Source: Rhodalgimonas zhirmunskyi (GTDB lineage Bacteria > Pseudomonadota > Alphaproteobacteria > Rhodobacterales > Rhodobacteraceae). From it: 64,000 nucleotides of DNA. The first letter of the stretch is position 1. Each line of letters opens with the position of its first letter. The notes under the pieces are model-generated. The model was not told where the DNA came from. It did no database searches and saw only the letters and a list, made by a program, of their open reading frames with translations. Positions 35,871 to 44,462 of the stretch are shown here, piece by piece. A program made the translations under genes and the position numbers. The DNA lies in contig JANFFA010000001.1 in assembly GCA_030848925.1 (NCBI GenBank), forward strand, positions 124,001-188,000. Direction: 5' to 3'.

Positions 35871-36887
35871 TCAGGTCCGGCGACGACGCGAGCGGCGCTC
35901 GCGGGTCGGGCCGCCACCTTCCTCGGTGCCATCCACCGCCGAAGAAAACCCGCCCAGCGTTTCCGAGATGGTTTCCAGCGTCGGGCGCGGGCCCTTGGGG
36001 GTGTTTTCCAGCGCCTCGCGCATCGAGCGCAAATGCTCGGGCATGGTGCCACAGCAGCCACCAATGATGCGCGCGCCGCAATCGCGGGCCAGCACGGCGT
36101 ATTTGCCCATCAACTCGGGCGTGCCATCGTAATGGATGTGGCCGTCGACGTATTTCGGAATGCCAGCGTTGCCCTTGGCAATGATCGGGCGCTCGGTGCC
36201 CTGCGCGGCAAAGCCCAGCACCGTGCGCAGAAGGTCGGACGCGCCAACGCCGCAATTCGCGCCGAACGCCAGCGGCGGATTGTCGAGCTTTTCCACCATG
36301 TCGACCATCGCCGCCGAGGTCACGCCCATCATGGTGCGCCCGGCGGTGTCGAAACTCATCGTGCCGCACCACGGCATCCCGGCCAGCTTGAACGCCTCGG
36401 CCGCGGCTTTGTATTCTTCGGGGGCCGAGATCGTTTCCAGCCAGAGCACATCGGCCCCGCCTTCCTTCAACCCCTCGGCCTGTTCGTGAAACATCTCGAC
36501 CGCCAATTCATGCGTGAGGCTGCCCATCGGCACCATGATATCGCCGGTCGGGCCGACCGAGCCGGCGACGATCACCTCGCGCCCGGCGGCATCGGCCACC
36601 TCGCGGCCCAGTTCGGCAGCGACGCGGTTCAATTCGCGCACGCGATCCTGCGCCGAGTGCAGTTTCAGGCGCGAGGCATTGCCGCCGAACGTGTTGGTCA
36701 GAAACAGGTCCGAACCGTTGTCGACCGCATAGGAATAGAGTGTCTTGATCTTTTCCGGCGCGTCCACGTTCCACATCTCGGGCGCATCGCCCGAGGAAAG
36801 GCCCATGTTGAACAGGTTGGTGCCGGTGGCACCATCGGCCATGATCCAGTCACGCTCGGCCAGCATCTTCGACAGTTTGTCAGTCAT
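35871..36887 (-). CDS. Betaine-homocysteine S-methyltransferase family protein
   Basis: The 338-residue zinc enzyme of the homocysteine methyltransferase family has DGATGTNLF at the N-terminus and a first zinc Cys in FGANCGVGA. The Cys pair is in IIGGCCGTMPEHL. It should methylate homocysteine, in roseobacters typically from glycine betaine, linking osmolyte use and methionine supply. The donor is inferred from family resemblance. The C-terminus is a short Arg-rich tail (RRSRRRR). GGAG is nine bases before the ATG at 36887; a longer in-frame form from 36923 is less likely. Confidence 0.87.
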   Translation of the reverse strand: MTDKLSKMLAERDWIMADGATGTNLFNMGLSSGDAPEMWNVDAPEKIKTLYSYAVDNGSDLFLTNTFGGNASRLKLHSAQDRVRELNRVAAELGREVADAAGREVIVAGSVGPTGDIMVPMGSLTHELAVEMFHEQAEGLKEGGADVLWLETISAPEEYKAAAEAFKLAGMPWCGTMSFDTAGRTMMGVTSAAMVDMVEKLDNPPLAFGANCGVGASDLLRTVLGFAAQGTERPIIAKGNAGIPKYVDGHIHYDGTPELMGKYAVLARDCGARIIGGCCGTMPEHLRSMREALENTPKGPRPTLETISETLGGFSSAVDGTEEGGGPTRERRSRRRRT

Positions 36888-37055
36888 CTCGGCGCACTCC
36901 TTCATGGGAAAACCGGCTTCCAAGTCTCACATCGCGGGGCGCGGTTCAATTCCGAAAATCCTCATCATCATGCTGAGGGTCTCTTGCCTTGACAGCGGCG
37001 GCGCGCGCGGACCGACGCCGCGATGCGGGGCCAGACAGGCGAACGCCACAATAGA

Positions 37056-37087
37056 AAATGCCGCGCAGGTCGCCCCGCGCGGCATCA
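37056..37087 (-). terminator. Terminator of the zeta-subunit gene
   Basis: ATGCCGCGC at 37058-37066 pairs with GCGCGGCAT at 37077-37085. On the minus strand it is followed by TTTTCT. Confidence 0.7.
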
Positions 37088-37111
37088 CTTAACTCAGCTG
37101 AAAAGCGGTGA

Positions 37112-37429
37112 TCAGTTGATTTCTTTCATGATCTGCTCTTTCGCCAGCGGCGTCAGATCGGCCAGCTTCGCGCGGATCGTCGCGGCATCGGCGATATCGC
37201 CCAGATCGGCGGCCACCTTGCGCACCACGTCTTCGTGACCGGCTTCCTCGAAATCGGCTTTCACCACTTCGATGGCATAGGCATTGGCTTCTTCGCCTTT
37301 CTTGCCCAGAAGTTCGGCGGCCCAGAGGCCCAGAAGCTTGTTGGCGCGGTTGGCGGCTTTGAACTTCATTTCCTCGTCATGGGCGTACTTGTTTTCGAAT
37401 GCGCTTTCACGGTCGTCGAATGTGGACAT
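37112..37429 (-). CDS. DUF1476 protein, ATP synthase zeta subunit (F1 inhibitor)
   Basis: The 105-residue helical protein begins MSTFDDRESAFENKYAHD and contains LLGLWAAELLG and VVKADFEEAGHEDVVRKV. These match the zeta subunit first described in Paracoccus denitrificans, where the N-terminal inhibitory region blocks F1-ATPase rotation and hydrolysis. The family is confined to alphaproteobacteria. The start at 37429 is fixed by that N-terminus. Confidence 0.9.
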   Translation of the reverse strand: MSTFDDRESAFENKYAHDEEMKFKAANRANKLLGLWAAELLGKKGEEANAYAIEVVKADFEEAGHEDVVRKVAADLGDIADAATIRAKLADLTPLAKEQIMKEIN

Positions 37430-37742
37430 GGGTGCTCTCCCGGCCATGCGTTGCTGTTGACCCCGATATGCCTATCCGGGGCCGCAAGGGCAAGTGTTTC
37501 CTGTGTGGGATTCGTTACACCTAGGGCGCAAACAGCCCTTTGACGCGCTTGCAGATGTGCCGGTCTCGCCAAAGCCCTTTCAATCGGGCCCTTCCACAGA
37601 CACCTGCCACAGGTCCCTTTCAACTGGCCCTGTCCACGGCCTTCTCCACGGGCCCTTTGCAAAGAGCCGTCCATGGAATAAGAGAGCAGGATGGAGCGGG
37701 GACTCGCCCCCGCCTCGGATGCACCCGGATGCAGGAGCCCCC
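37430..37742. other. 313-bp divergent region between the zeta-subunit gene and purC
   Basis: It should hold both promoters, which I cannot place with confidence. It contains a direct repeat upstream of purC (listed separately). A long open frame through it in phase with purC is a GC-rich artefact without conserved features. Confidence 0.5.
37575..37661 (+). repeat. Direct repeats in the purC leader
   Basis: CCCTTTCAATCGGGCCCTTC at 37575 recurs as CCCTTTCAACTGGCCCTGTC at 37615, exactly 40 bp apart. The second copy continues into 12-13-bp units (TGGCCCTGTCCAC, GGCCTTCTCCAC). Confidence 0.55.
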
Positions 37743-38501
37743 ATGGCACGGCGCAAGAAGATTTACGAAGGCAAAGCCAAGACCCTTTTCGAAGGCCCGG
37801 AACCGGGCACCATCGTTCAATACTTCAAGGACGATGCCACCGCGTTCAACGCCGAAAAGCGGGATGTGATCGAAGGCAAGGGCGTGCTCAACAACATGCT
37901 TTCGGAATATTTCATGACCGGGCTGACCAATATCGGCGTGCCCAACCATTTCATCCGCCGGATGAATATGCGCGAACAACTGGTGCGCGCCTGCGAAATC
38001 ATTCCGCTTGAAATCATCGTGCGCAACTTCGCCGCGGGCAGCATTTCCAAGCGGCTGGGCATCGAAGAGGGCACGCAACTGCCCCGCCCGGTGATCGAAT
38101 ATTGCTACAAGGACGACGCGCTTGGCGATCCGCTGGTGAGCGAAGAGCATATCGCCGCCTTCGGCTGGGCGACGCAGCAGGACATGGACGACATCGTCAG
38201 CCTTGCGCTGCGGGTCAACGATTTCCTGTCGGGCGTGATGTACGGCGTTGGGATCAAGCTGGTCGACTTCAAGATCGAGGTGGGCCGGGTCTATGACGGC
38301 GATTTCCAGCGCTTGATCGTGGCTGACGAGATTAGCCCGGACAGCTGCCGCCTGTGGGATGTCGAAACCGGTCAGAAGCTCGACAAGGACGTGTTCCGGC
38401 GCGATCTGGGCAGCCTGACGGATGCCTATAGCGAAGTGGCCAAGCGGCTTGGCGTGATGCCCAAGGGCGCTGTGCCGATGAAGCCGACGCTGATCAACTA
38501 A
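37743..38501 (+). CDS. purC: Phosphoribosylaminoimidazole-succinocarboxamide synthase
   Basis: The enzyme ligates aspartate to CAIR in purine synthesis. The 252-residue protein begins [18 protein letters not shown] (nucleotide-binding N-terminus). It contains [18 protein letters not shown], the SAICAR synthetase signature, and VDFKIEVGR with [15 protein letters not shown], the second signature. purS is 103 bp downstream on the same strand. The start at 37743 gives the usual N-terminus. Confidence 0.97.
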   Translation: MARRKKIYEGKAKTLFEGPEPGTIVQYFKDDATAFNAEKRDVIEGKGVLNNMLSEYFMTGLTNIGVPNHFIRRMNMREQLVRACEIIPLEIIVRNFAAGSISKRLGIEEGTQLPRPVIEYCYKDDALGDPLVSEEHIAAFGWATQQDMDDIVSLALRVNDFLSGVMYGVGIKLVDFKIEVGRVYDGDFQRLIVADEISPDSCRLWDVETGQKLDKDVFRRDLGSLTDAYSEVAKRLGVMPKGAVPMKPTLIN

Positions 38502-38530
38502 GGTAGCACCTGGGGGCGACCGAGAGGCGT

Positions 38531-38567
38531 GACCGGGGCGATTTGAGTATTTTTGGAAAAATGAAAG
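38531..38567 (+). repeat. Dispersed intergenic repeat, copy 5 (degenerate)
   Basis: Only a short GC portion (GACCGGGGCG) remains, followed by the characteristic tail TTGAGTATTTTTGGAAAAAT and GAAAG. It lies between purC and purS. Confidence 0.6.
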
Positions 38568-38604
38568 GGCGCGGCGGCGCCTTGAGGAAACCGGGGGACG
38601 GGGT

Positions 38605-38832
38605 ATGAAGGCCAAGGTCTACGTGATGCTGAAACAGGGCGTGCTTGATCCGCAGGGCGAAGCAGTGCGCCACGCATTGGGCGCGCTTGGCTTTGACGGC
38701 GTCGAAGGCGTGCGTCAGGGCAAGGTGATCGAACTGGATCTGGCCGAAGGCACCACCGAGGCGACCGTGAAAGAGATGTGCGAAAAGCTGCTCGCCAACA
38801 CGGTGATCGAAAGCTACCGGATCGAAATCTGA
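38605..38832 (+). CDS. purS: FGAM synthase subunit PurS
   Basis: The 75-residue subunit of the three-part formylglycinamidine synthase begins MKAKVYVMLKQGVLDPQG, and the end block NTVIESYRIEI is typical. PurS bridges PurQ (40297) and PurL (56349). Its stop shares one base with the ATG of the next gene (TGATG). Confidence 0.95.
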   Translation: MKAKVYVMLKQGVLDPQGEAVRHALGALGFDGVEGVRQGKVIELDLAEGTTEATVKEMCEKLLANTVIESYRIEI

Positions 38833-39320
38833 TGTTTCTGTTCTCGCGGCCATTCCTTTTCGGTGAAAAGGATGGCGTGCGGGTCGTGTCATGGCGGGTG
38901 TGGCTGTTTCTGTGGCTGTTGCCCGGGCTGCTGGCGCTTGGGGCGCTGGCGATGCTAGCCGAAACCGGCTGGCGCTATGCCCAGACCGTGCCGGGCGAGG
39001 GCGAGGTGGTGCATGTCTACGCCTGGGAGGGCGAGACGCTGTTTGACCGCGGGCGGATGATCTATGCGCCGGTTTTCCTTTATAACGATGGCACGGGGCG
39101 CGCGGTGCGCGCATCGACCTACATGGCGGCACCGGACTGGAACTTCCCGCTCGGCTCGCGCCACGCGATCCGGTTCGATCCGCGGGGGCAATTGGACGCG
39201 ATGTTGCCCGGGGCGTCGAATTTCGCGGTGCCCGGCATCATCGCAGCACTAGCGCTGTTGTTCGCTTTGCCGGCGCTTTTGCTGCACGTTCGGGTGCGGC
39301 GCTGGCAGAGAGGCGGCTGA
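38832..39320 (+). CDS. Two-pass membrane protein, DUF3592-like
   Basis: The 162-residue protein has one membrane helix near residues 20-44 and another near 134-153. An extracytoplasmic beta-rich domain between them contains VPGEGEVVHVYAWEG and FLYNDGTGRAVRAS. That layout is the DUF3592 pattern. It is translationally coupled to purS by a one-base overlap, which places a membrane protein of unknown function in a purine operon. Confidence 0.75.
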   Translation: MFLFSRPFLFGEKDGVRVVSWRVWLFLWLLPGLLALGALAMLAETGWRYAQTVPGEGEVVHVYAWEGETLFDRGRMIYAPVFLYNDGTGRAVRASTYMAAPDWNFPLGSRHAIRFDPRGQLDAMLPGASNFAVPGIIAALALLFALPALLLHVRVRRWQRGG

Positions 39321-39380
39321 GCGCTGGCCAAGCCGCGTTTTCGCCAAGGTATCCTCTTTTTAAAACCATGGTTTCGGGGG

Positions 39381-40097
39381 ATGACGAGGGTCATGCGATT
39401 GACCCTTCTGTTCCTTTTCCTGATCTCCCTTGCGCCTGCATCACAGGCGGTGGCGGGCGCGGCAGAAGATGTGCGTTTTATTACCCAGCATGTCTTGCGG
39501 GACGTGATGAAAAAGACCGTGCCCGATATGGTCGCCGGTGCCTATACTCACCACTACATCGATTGGCTGCGTGAGAGATCGGCACGGCTTGAGGATGCGG
39601 GCCGGTTTGCCGAATTGCTGCCGCCCGAGGCGACGCAGGTCTGGGTCGCGCGCTTTCCCGGTGTCGTCGAGACACAGTGTTTCAAGACGTTTTCGCCCAA
39701 AGAGCTACGCCTTGCCGCCGAGGACATCCGGCGCAATCCCAAGGGCGCGGTGAAGAAAAAGTCGGAAAAAACGCGCCGCGCGATCGATCCTGCCGATCCC
39801 GTCTCTGGTCTTGAGGCGGTGAACCGCGATCTTGCGGCATTGAACCGCGAGATGGAGGAGATGGCCACGGCCCTGCGCACCGATCCACGCATGCGGGTCG
39901 AGATGGCGGGTGGGGCGTGCGCGTTCAGGACCCTGTTGAATTATAGTTGGGCAATCGCGCAAAGCCCGAAGATCGAGGCCGATATTTCGGTCAAGGGCCT
40001 GTCCGAGATCCTGCAAACGCCGGGAATCGCCACCTTTCCCAACCGGATCGTGCGCCAGAGCATCCTGCGCGAGGTCGCGGCGGCGCAAAAGCGCTGA
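39381..40097 (+). CDS. Secreted protein of unknown function
   Basis: The 238-residue protein has a Sec signal peptide (LTLLFLFLISLAPASQAVAG, cleavage around residue 26). The mature part is mostly helical and contains two cysteines (ETQCFKTF and GGACAFRT), possibly a disulfide. I recognise no family. ATG 39393 with GAGGG close by is an alternative start. It lies between the purS unit and purQ. Confidence 0.7.
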   Translation: MTRVMRLTLLFLFLISLAPASQAVAGAAEDVRFITQHVLRDVMKKTVPDMVAGAYTHHYIDWLRERSARLEDAGRFAELLPPEATQVWVARFPGVVETQCFKTFSPKELRLAAEDIRRNPKGAVKKKSEKTRRAIDPADPVSGLEAVNRDLAALNREMEEMATALRTDPRMRVEMAGGACAFRTLLNYSWAIAQSPKIEADISVKGLSEILQTPGIATFPNRIVRQSILREVAAAQKR

Positions 40098-40191
40098 GGT
40101 CACGCGGGCAGGGCGCAATACAAAGACCCGAGCAAAGACTTGAAAGGCCGCCCAAGCCCGCCTAATAAGGCGCAAGAGCGGTGGGAATGTC

Positions 40192-40239
40192 TGGCCCGCC
40201 TGTGAACTGGCCCGCCTGTGAATTGGCCCCTCTTGAACC
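40192..40239 (+). repeat. 16-bp tandem repeat in the purQ leader
   Basis: TGGCCCGCCTGTGAAC at 40192-40207 and TGGCCCGCCTGTGAAT at 40208-40223 differ by one base. A third, decayed copy follows to 40239. It lies 58-105 bp before purQ. Confidence 0.75.
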
Positions 40240-40296
40240 ACCGACGCAAAGCCTCCCGATCAGGACGCTTGCCGATCAGGATAAGGAACCCCGTCC

Positions 40297-40965
40297 ATGC
40301 ATGCTGCTGTCATCGTTTTTCCCGGGTCCAACTGTGACCGTGACCTCGCCGTGGCGCTGGAAAAGGCCGGGGCCAAGGTCTCGATGGTCTGGCACAAGGA
40401 CACCGACCTGCCGTCGGGCGTCGACCTGATCGGCATTCCCGGCGGGTTTTCCTTTGGCGATTACCTGCGCTGCGGCGCGATTGCCGCCAATTCGCCGATC
40501 TGCCGTTCGGTCGTGAAACACGCCGAGGCGGGCGGCTACGTGATGGGCATTTGCAACGGCTTTCAGGTCTTGACCGAAACCGGTCTGCTGCCCGGGGCGC
40601 TGCGCCGTAATGCCAACCTCAAGTATATCTGCAAACCCGTGAAACTGCGGGTCGAGGCCTGCGACAGCATCTATCACGCGGGCTACGAGGCGGGGCAGGA
40701 GATCACCATCCCGATCGCGCATCACGACGGCAACTACTATGTCGATGACGCCAAGCTGGCGCAGTTGAAGGACGAAGGCCGCATCGCCTTTTCCTATATC
40801 GACAATCCCAACGGCTCGGTCGCCGATATCGCCGGGGTGGTTTCGAAGAACCGCCGCGTTCTCGGCATGATGCCCCACCCCGAGCGGATGGCGGAAACGG
40901 CCCATGGCGGCACCGATGGCAAGCCGATGTTTGACGGGCTGATGCGCGAAATGGCGCTTGTCTGA
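40297..40965 (+). CDS. purQ: FGAM synthase glutaminase subunit PurQ
   Basis: The 222-residue class I glutamine amidotransferase has the nucleophile Cys in GYVMGICNGFQVL and the catalytic His/Glu in MMPHPERM. It supplies ammonia to PurL. MHAAVIVFPGSNCDRD is the standard beginning. In this genome purS and purQ are separated by two genes of unknown function. Confidence 0.97.
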   Translation: MHAAVIVFPGSNCDRDLAVALEKAGAKVSMVWHKDTDLPSGVDLIGIPGGFSFGDYLRCGAIAANSPICRSVVKHAEAGGYVMGICNGFQVLTETGLLPGALRRNANLKYICKPVKLRVEACDSIYHAGYEAGQEITIPIAHHDGNYYVDDAKLAQLKDEGRIAFSYIDNPNGSVADIAGVVSKNRRVLGMMPHPERMAETAHGGTDGKPMFDGLMREMALV

Positions 40966-41033
40966 CCAAAAGCACCGCTGAGCAGAGCGCAGCCGCGCTT
41001 GAGCGGGCCGGGCGGGGGGCGTAGACTGCCCTC

Positions 41034-42818
41034 ATGTCAGAGCCGCACGCCAACCTGCCGACCCCACCGCCGCCCAAACGGCGCACCCACACGACCGCGT
41101 GGCGCGTGCGCATGTTCTTTGCGCTGCTGCTGGCCGTGGCGGCAGTTACGGTGTTTTTCACCAACAAGGTTCTGACCAACCGCTTTACAGAAACCACACG
41201 CAACCGTTCGGAAGTGCGGCTGGCTCTTTACACCGGCAACCTGATCTCGGAATTGCGCCGCAACGCCATCGTGCCACAGCTTCTGGCGCGCGATCCGGCG
41301 CTGATCGGGGCGCTCAATTCCGCCGATTATAGTCAGTCGTCACAGCGGCTGATCTCGTTCGTCGAGGAAATCGGCGCGGCCTCTTTGATGTTGCTTGACG
41401 ATTCGGGGCGCACCGTGGCCGCGACCGACCGCAACCGGCTGGGCGAAAATCACCGGGGCGAGGCTTACTTCGTCGATGCGCTGCGCTCCAACAATACCGT
41501 GTTTACCGTCACCCCGCGCGAGGCGGGCGGCTTTGCCTTTACCTACACCCGCCGAGTCGACTGGCAGGCCGAAACGCTGGGCGTGATCGTGGTCGAGGTC
41601 GACTTGCAAAAGTTCGAACGCGCCTGGGCGGGCACGTCCACATCCGACGCGGTTCTGGTGACCGACAGCACCGGCAAGATCATCATGGCGACCGAGCCGC
41701 GCTGGCGCGGGTTGACCATCGACGAGGCGCTGCAACGCGAGCCGGTGGAAAGCGCCATCGAACGCGCGCTGCGCGCCACTGCGAATTGGAGCGCGCTGCC
41801 CGCCGATGCCTATGTGCAAGGCGAGGCGGTGATGCGGATGGAAGGGCGCGTCGCCTTTCGTGGCTGGCGGATCACCACCTTCACCACCTACGCCAGTGTG
41901 CGCGAGCGGGTGAACGGTGTTCTGGCGCTCGAAATCATGGGTTTTGCCATCCTCGCGGCGCTGGCGTTCTATTTCCTCAACCGCAAGACGGCGCTGCGCA
42001 TGGCGCTGTTCCAGCGCGAGTCGGCGGAACTTCGCGTGTTGAACGCGCGGCTACAGCGGGAAATCGCCGAGCGCAAGAAGATGCAGGACCAACTCGACGT
42101 CGCCGAACAGACCCTTGCGCAAAGCTCGAAACTCGCCGCTTTGGGCGAGATGTCGGCCGCCGTCAGTCACGAGTTGAACCAGCCGCTCGCAGCGATGAAA
42201 ACCTACCTCGCCGGGGCTGGACTTTTGCTTCGCCGCAACCGCCCGGAAGAGGCGCTGTCCTCGTTCAGCCGGATCGACGATCTGATCGAGCGGATGGGCG
42301 CGATCACGCGGCAGCTTAAAAGCTATGCGCGCAAGGGCGGTGAGACGCTGGCCCCTGTAAACATGGGCGATGCGCTGGTTTCGGCCTTGTCGATGATGGA
42401 GCCGCAACTCAAACGCCGCAAGGTTTCGATCAGCCGCGCGATCCCCGATCGCCCGGTCATGGTGATGGGCGACCGGGTGCGCATCGAACAGGTGATGATC
42501 AACCTGTTGCGCAACGCGCTCGACGCGACGCAAAACGAACCCGACCCCCAGATCGACCTGATCCTTGCCGCCGGCGAAACCGCGAGCCTGACGGTGCGGG
42601 ACAACGGCCACGGGATCGAGGATCTGGAGACCCTGTTCGAGCCATTTTACACCACCAAGCAGCCCGGCGAAGGCGTCGGGCTGGGGCTTGCCATTTCTTC
42701 CGGCATCGTGAACGACCTTGGCGGGCGACTGACCGCGCGCAACGCCGCCGTGGGAGGGGCTGTATTCGAAATGCAGCTTCCTATCTTGGAAGAAGAAGAA
42801 CACCGCGCCGCCGAATGA
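41034..42818 (+). CDS. dctB: C4-dicarboxylate-type sensor histidine kinase
   Basis: The 594-residue membrane sensor has two membrane segments (about residues 25-45 and 300-320) around a periplasmic double-Cache-like domain. The coiled-coil and kinase core follows, with phospho-acceptor His379 in AAVSHELNQPLAAM and ATP-binding boxes LLRNALDATQ (N), VRDNGHGI (G1) and VGLGLAISSGI (G2). DctB senses succinate, malate and fumarate. The response regulator is 41 bp downstream. No dctPQM transporter is in the window. Confidence 0.9.
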   Translation: MSEPHANLPTPPPPKRRTHTTAWRVRMFFALLLAVAAVTVFFTNKVLTNRFTETTRNRSEVRLALYTGNLISELRRNAIVPQLLARDPALIGALNSADYSQSSQRLISFVEEIGAASLMLLDDSGRTVAATDRNRLGENHRGEAYFVDALRSNNTVFTVTPREAGGFAFTYTRRVDWQAETLGVIVVEVDLQKFERAWAGTSTSDAVLVTDSTGKIIMATEPRWRGLTIDEALQREPVESAIERALRATANWSALPADAYVQGEAVMRMEGRVAFRGWRITTFTTYASVRERVNGVLALEIMGFAILAALAFYFLNRKTALRMALFQRESAELRVLNARLQREIAERKKMQDQLDVAEQTLAQSSKLAALGEMSAAVSHELNQPLAAMKTYLAGAGLLLRRNRPEEALSSFSRIDDLIERMGAITRQLKSYARKGGETLAPVNMGDALVSALSMMEPQLKRRKVSISRAIPDRPVMVMGDRVRIEQVMINLLRNALDATQNEPDPQIDLILAAGETASLTVRDNGHGIEDLETLFEPFYTTKQPGEGVGLGLAISSGIVNDLGGRLTARNAAVGGAVFEMQLPILEEEEHRAAE

Positions 42819-42859
42819 GGCGGATCAAGCGGAGCAGCACAGAGACGGAGTGACACGCT

Positions 42860-44197
42860 ATGGCCAAAGCCATGAAGATCGCGATCGTGGATGACGAGCA
42901 GGACATGCGCCAATCCATTTCCCAATGGCTGGCGCTGTCGGGCTATGACACCGAAACCTTTCCCAGCGCGGAAGAGGCGCTGAAGAAACTGACGCCCGAT
43001 TACCCCGGCATCGTGATTTCCGACATCAAGATGCCCGGCATGGACGGGATGCAGTTCCTCAAGAAACTTATGGGAACCGACAGCGCATTACCGGTGATCA
43101 TGATCACCGGCCACGGCGACGTGCCCATGGCGGTCGAGGCGATGCGTGTCGGCGCCTTCGATTTTCTTGAAAAGCCATTCAACCCCGACCGGATGACCGA
43201 ACTGGCCAAGAAGGCGACCAATGCCCGCCGCCTGACGCTTGATAACCGCCAGCTGCGCAAGGAACTCAGCGACGGTGGCCAGCTGATGAAAAAGCTGATC
43301 GGCGCCAGCCCGGTGATGGAGCGCCTGCGCGAGGATATCCTCGATCTGGGGCAGGCCGATGGCCATGTTCTGATCGACGGCGAAACCGGCACCGGCAAGA
43401 CCTTGGTGGCGCACGCGCTGCATGCGGTCGGCTCGCGCGCGGGCAAGAAATTCGTGCTGGTGCCATGCTCGGCGCTGGAAGAAGAGGCGCTTATGCGGCG
43501 GCTGTTCGGCCCGATGCAACCCGAAGACACCCGCATCCCGGCGGTGGAAGAGGCGCGCGGCGGCACGCTGGTTCTGGAAGACATCGAAACCCTGTCCGAC
43601 GCGGTGCAGGGCAAGCTTCTCAGCTTCATCAACGACGAGGGCACGCCGCCCGAAACCCGCATCATCGGCATTTCCAACCTGCAACAGCAGGACAAGACGC
43701 TGGAAGACGTGCTGCGCCCCGACCTGTTCTATCGCCTTGCCGCGCTGCGCATCACCGTGCCGCCGCTGCGCCAACGGGGCGAGGATATCCTGACGCTTTT
43801 CACCCGGCTCTCCGAGCAGTTTTCCGAGGAATACGGCTGTGACGCGCCCAATGTCAGCGCGCAAGAGGCGGCGCAGCTTCTGCAGGCCCCGTGGCCCGGC
43901 AACGTGCGCCAGTTGATCAACGTGGCCGAACGCGCGGTGCTGCAATCGCGCCGCGGATCCGGCTCGATCACCTCGCTTCTGATGAACGATCACGAGGACA
44001 TGCAGCCGGTGATGACGACCGAGGGAAAGCCGCTCAAGGAATATGTCGAGGCGTTCGAAAGGATGCTGATCGACAACACCATGCGCCGCCACAAAGGCTC
44101 TATCGCCAACGTGATGGACGAGCTTTGCCTGCCGCGCCGCACCCTGAACGAGAAGATGGCGAAATATGGATTGCAGCGCTCGGATTATCTGGCCTGA
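42860..44197 (+). CDS. dctD: DctD-like response regulator without the GAFTGA loop
   Basis: The 445-residue regulator has a receiver domain (D11/D12, phospho-Asp D55 in VISDIKMPG), an AAA+ domain with Walker A GETGTGKT (174-181), and a C-terminal Fis-like helix-turn-helix. The sigma-54-contacting L1 loop GAFTGA is missing: LFG (215-217) is followed by PMQPEDTRIPAVEEARGGTL, about seven residues too short. The Walker B acidic pair reads LED instead of LDE. Rhodobacter capsulatus NtrC likewise lacks GAFTGA and works with sigma-70 polymerase, so this regulator may do the same. This is inference. Confidence 0.9.
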   Translation: MAKAMKIAIVDDEQDMRQSISQWLALSGYDTETFPSAEEALKKLTPDYPGIVISDIKMPGMDGMQFLKKLMGTDSALPVIMITGHGDVPMAVEAMRVGAFDFLEKPFNPDRMTELAKKATNARRLTLDNRQLRKELSDGGQLMKKLIGASPVMERLREDILDLGQADGHVLIDGETGTGKTLVAHALHAVGSRAGKKFVLVPCSALEEEALMRRLFGPMQPEDTRIPAVEEARGGTLVLEDIETLSDAVQGKLLSFINDEGTPPETRIIGISNLQQQDKTLEDVLRPDLFYRLAALRITVPPLRQRGEDILTLFTRLSEQFSEEYGCDAPNVSAQEAAQLLQAPWPGNVRQLINVAERAVLQSRRGSGSITSLLMNDHEDMQPVMTTEGKPLKEYVEAFERMLIDNTMRRHKGSIANVMDELCLPRRTLNEKMAKYGLQRSDYLA

Positions 44198-44239
44198 TTT
44201 CAGGTCTGATTTCTTCGCTTCGTCATCAGGACATGACAC

Positions 44240-44272
44240 AGGCGCGGCCCGGGTGCGGGCTGCGCCTTTTTT
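44240..44272 (+). terminator. Rho-independent terminator after dctD
   Basis: GGCGCGGCCC and GGGCTGCGCC form the stem, followed by TTTTTT. Confidence 0.85.
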
Positions 44273-44379
44273 ACATCTATGGACCCGGCACAACTCCGGC
44301 ATACCATGGTGCACCAAATTGTCGCGCCTGTGTTGGCTGCGCCCATGTTGACGCAAGGCGCGCGATGGGTAAAAGGTGC

Positions 44380-44395
44380 ATTCGGAATATGGAAT
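44380..44395. promoter_or_regulatory. ATTC-N8-GAAT palindrome before the SQR gene
   Basis: ATTC, eight bases (GGAATATG), then GAAT, ending 67 bp before the ATG. This is the published consensus for SqrR, the persulfide-sensing ArsR-type repressor of Rhodobacter capsulatus that controls sqr. No sqrR gene is in the window. Confidence 0.6.
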
Positions 44396-44462
44396 ATGTT
44401 TTTGCCTGATTGCACCGGCCAGATGTCCGAAACGCAAGGCCATACATTACAGGAGAGATCAC

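Noticed and set aside
36916..36975. Short minus-strand frame (MMMRIFGIEPRPAM) upstream of the betaine-homocysteine methyltransferase as a leader peptide or SAM/SAH riboswitch
   Set aside because: No ribosome binding site and no recognisable SAM or SAH riboswitch core could be read.
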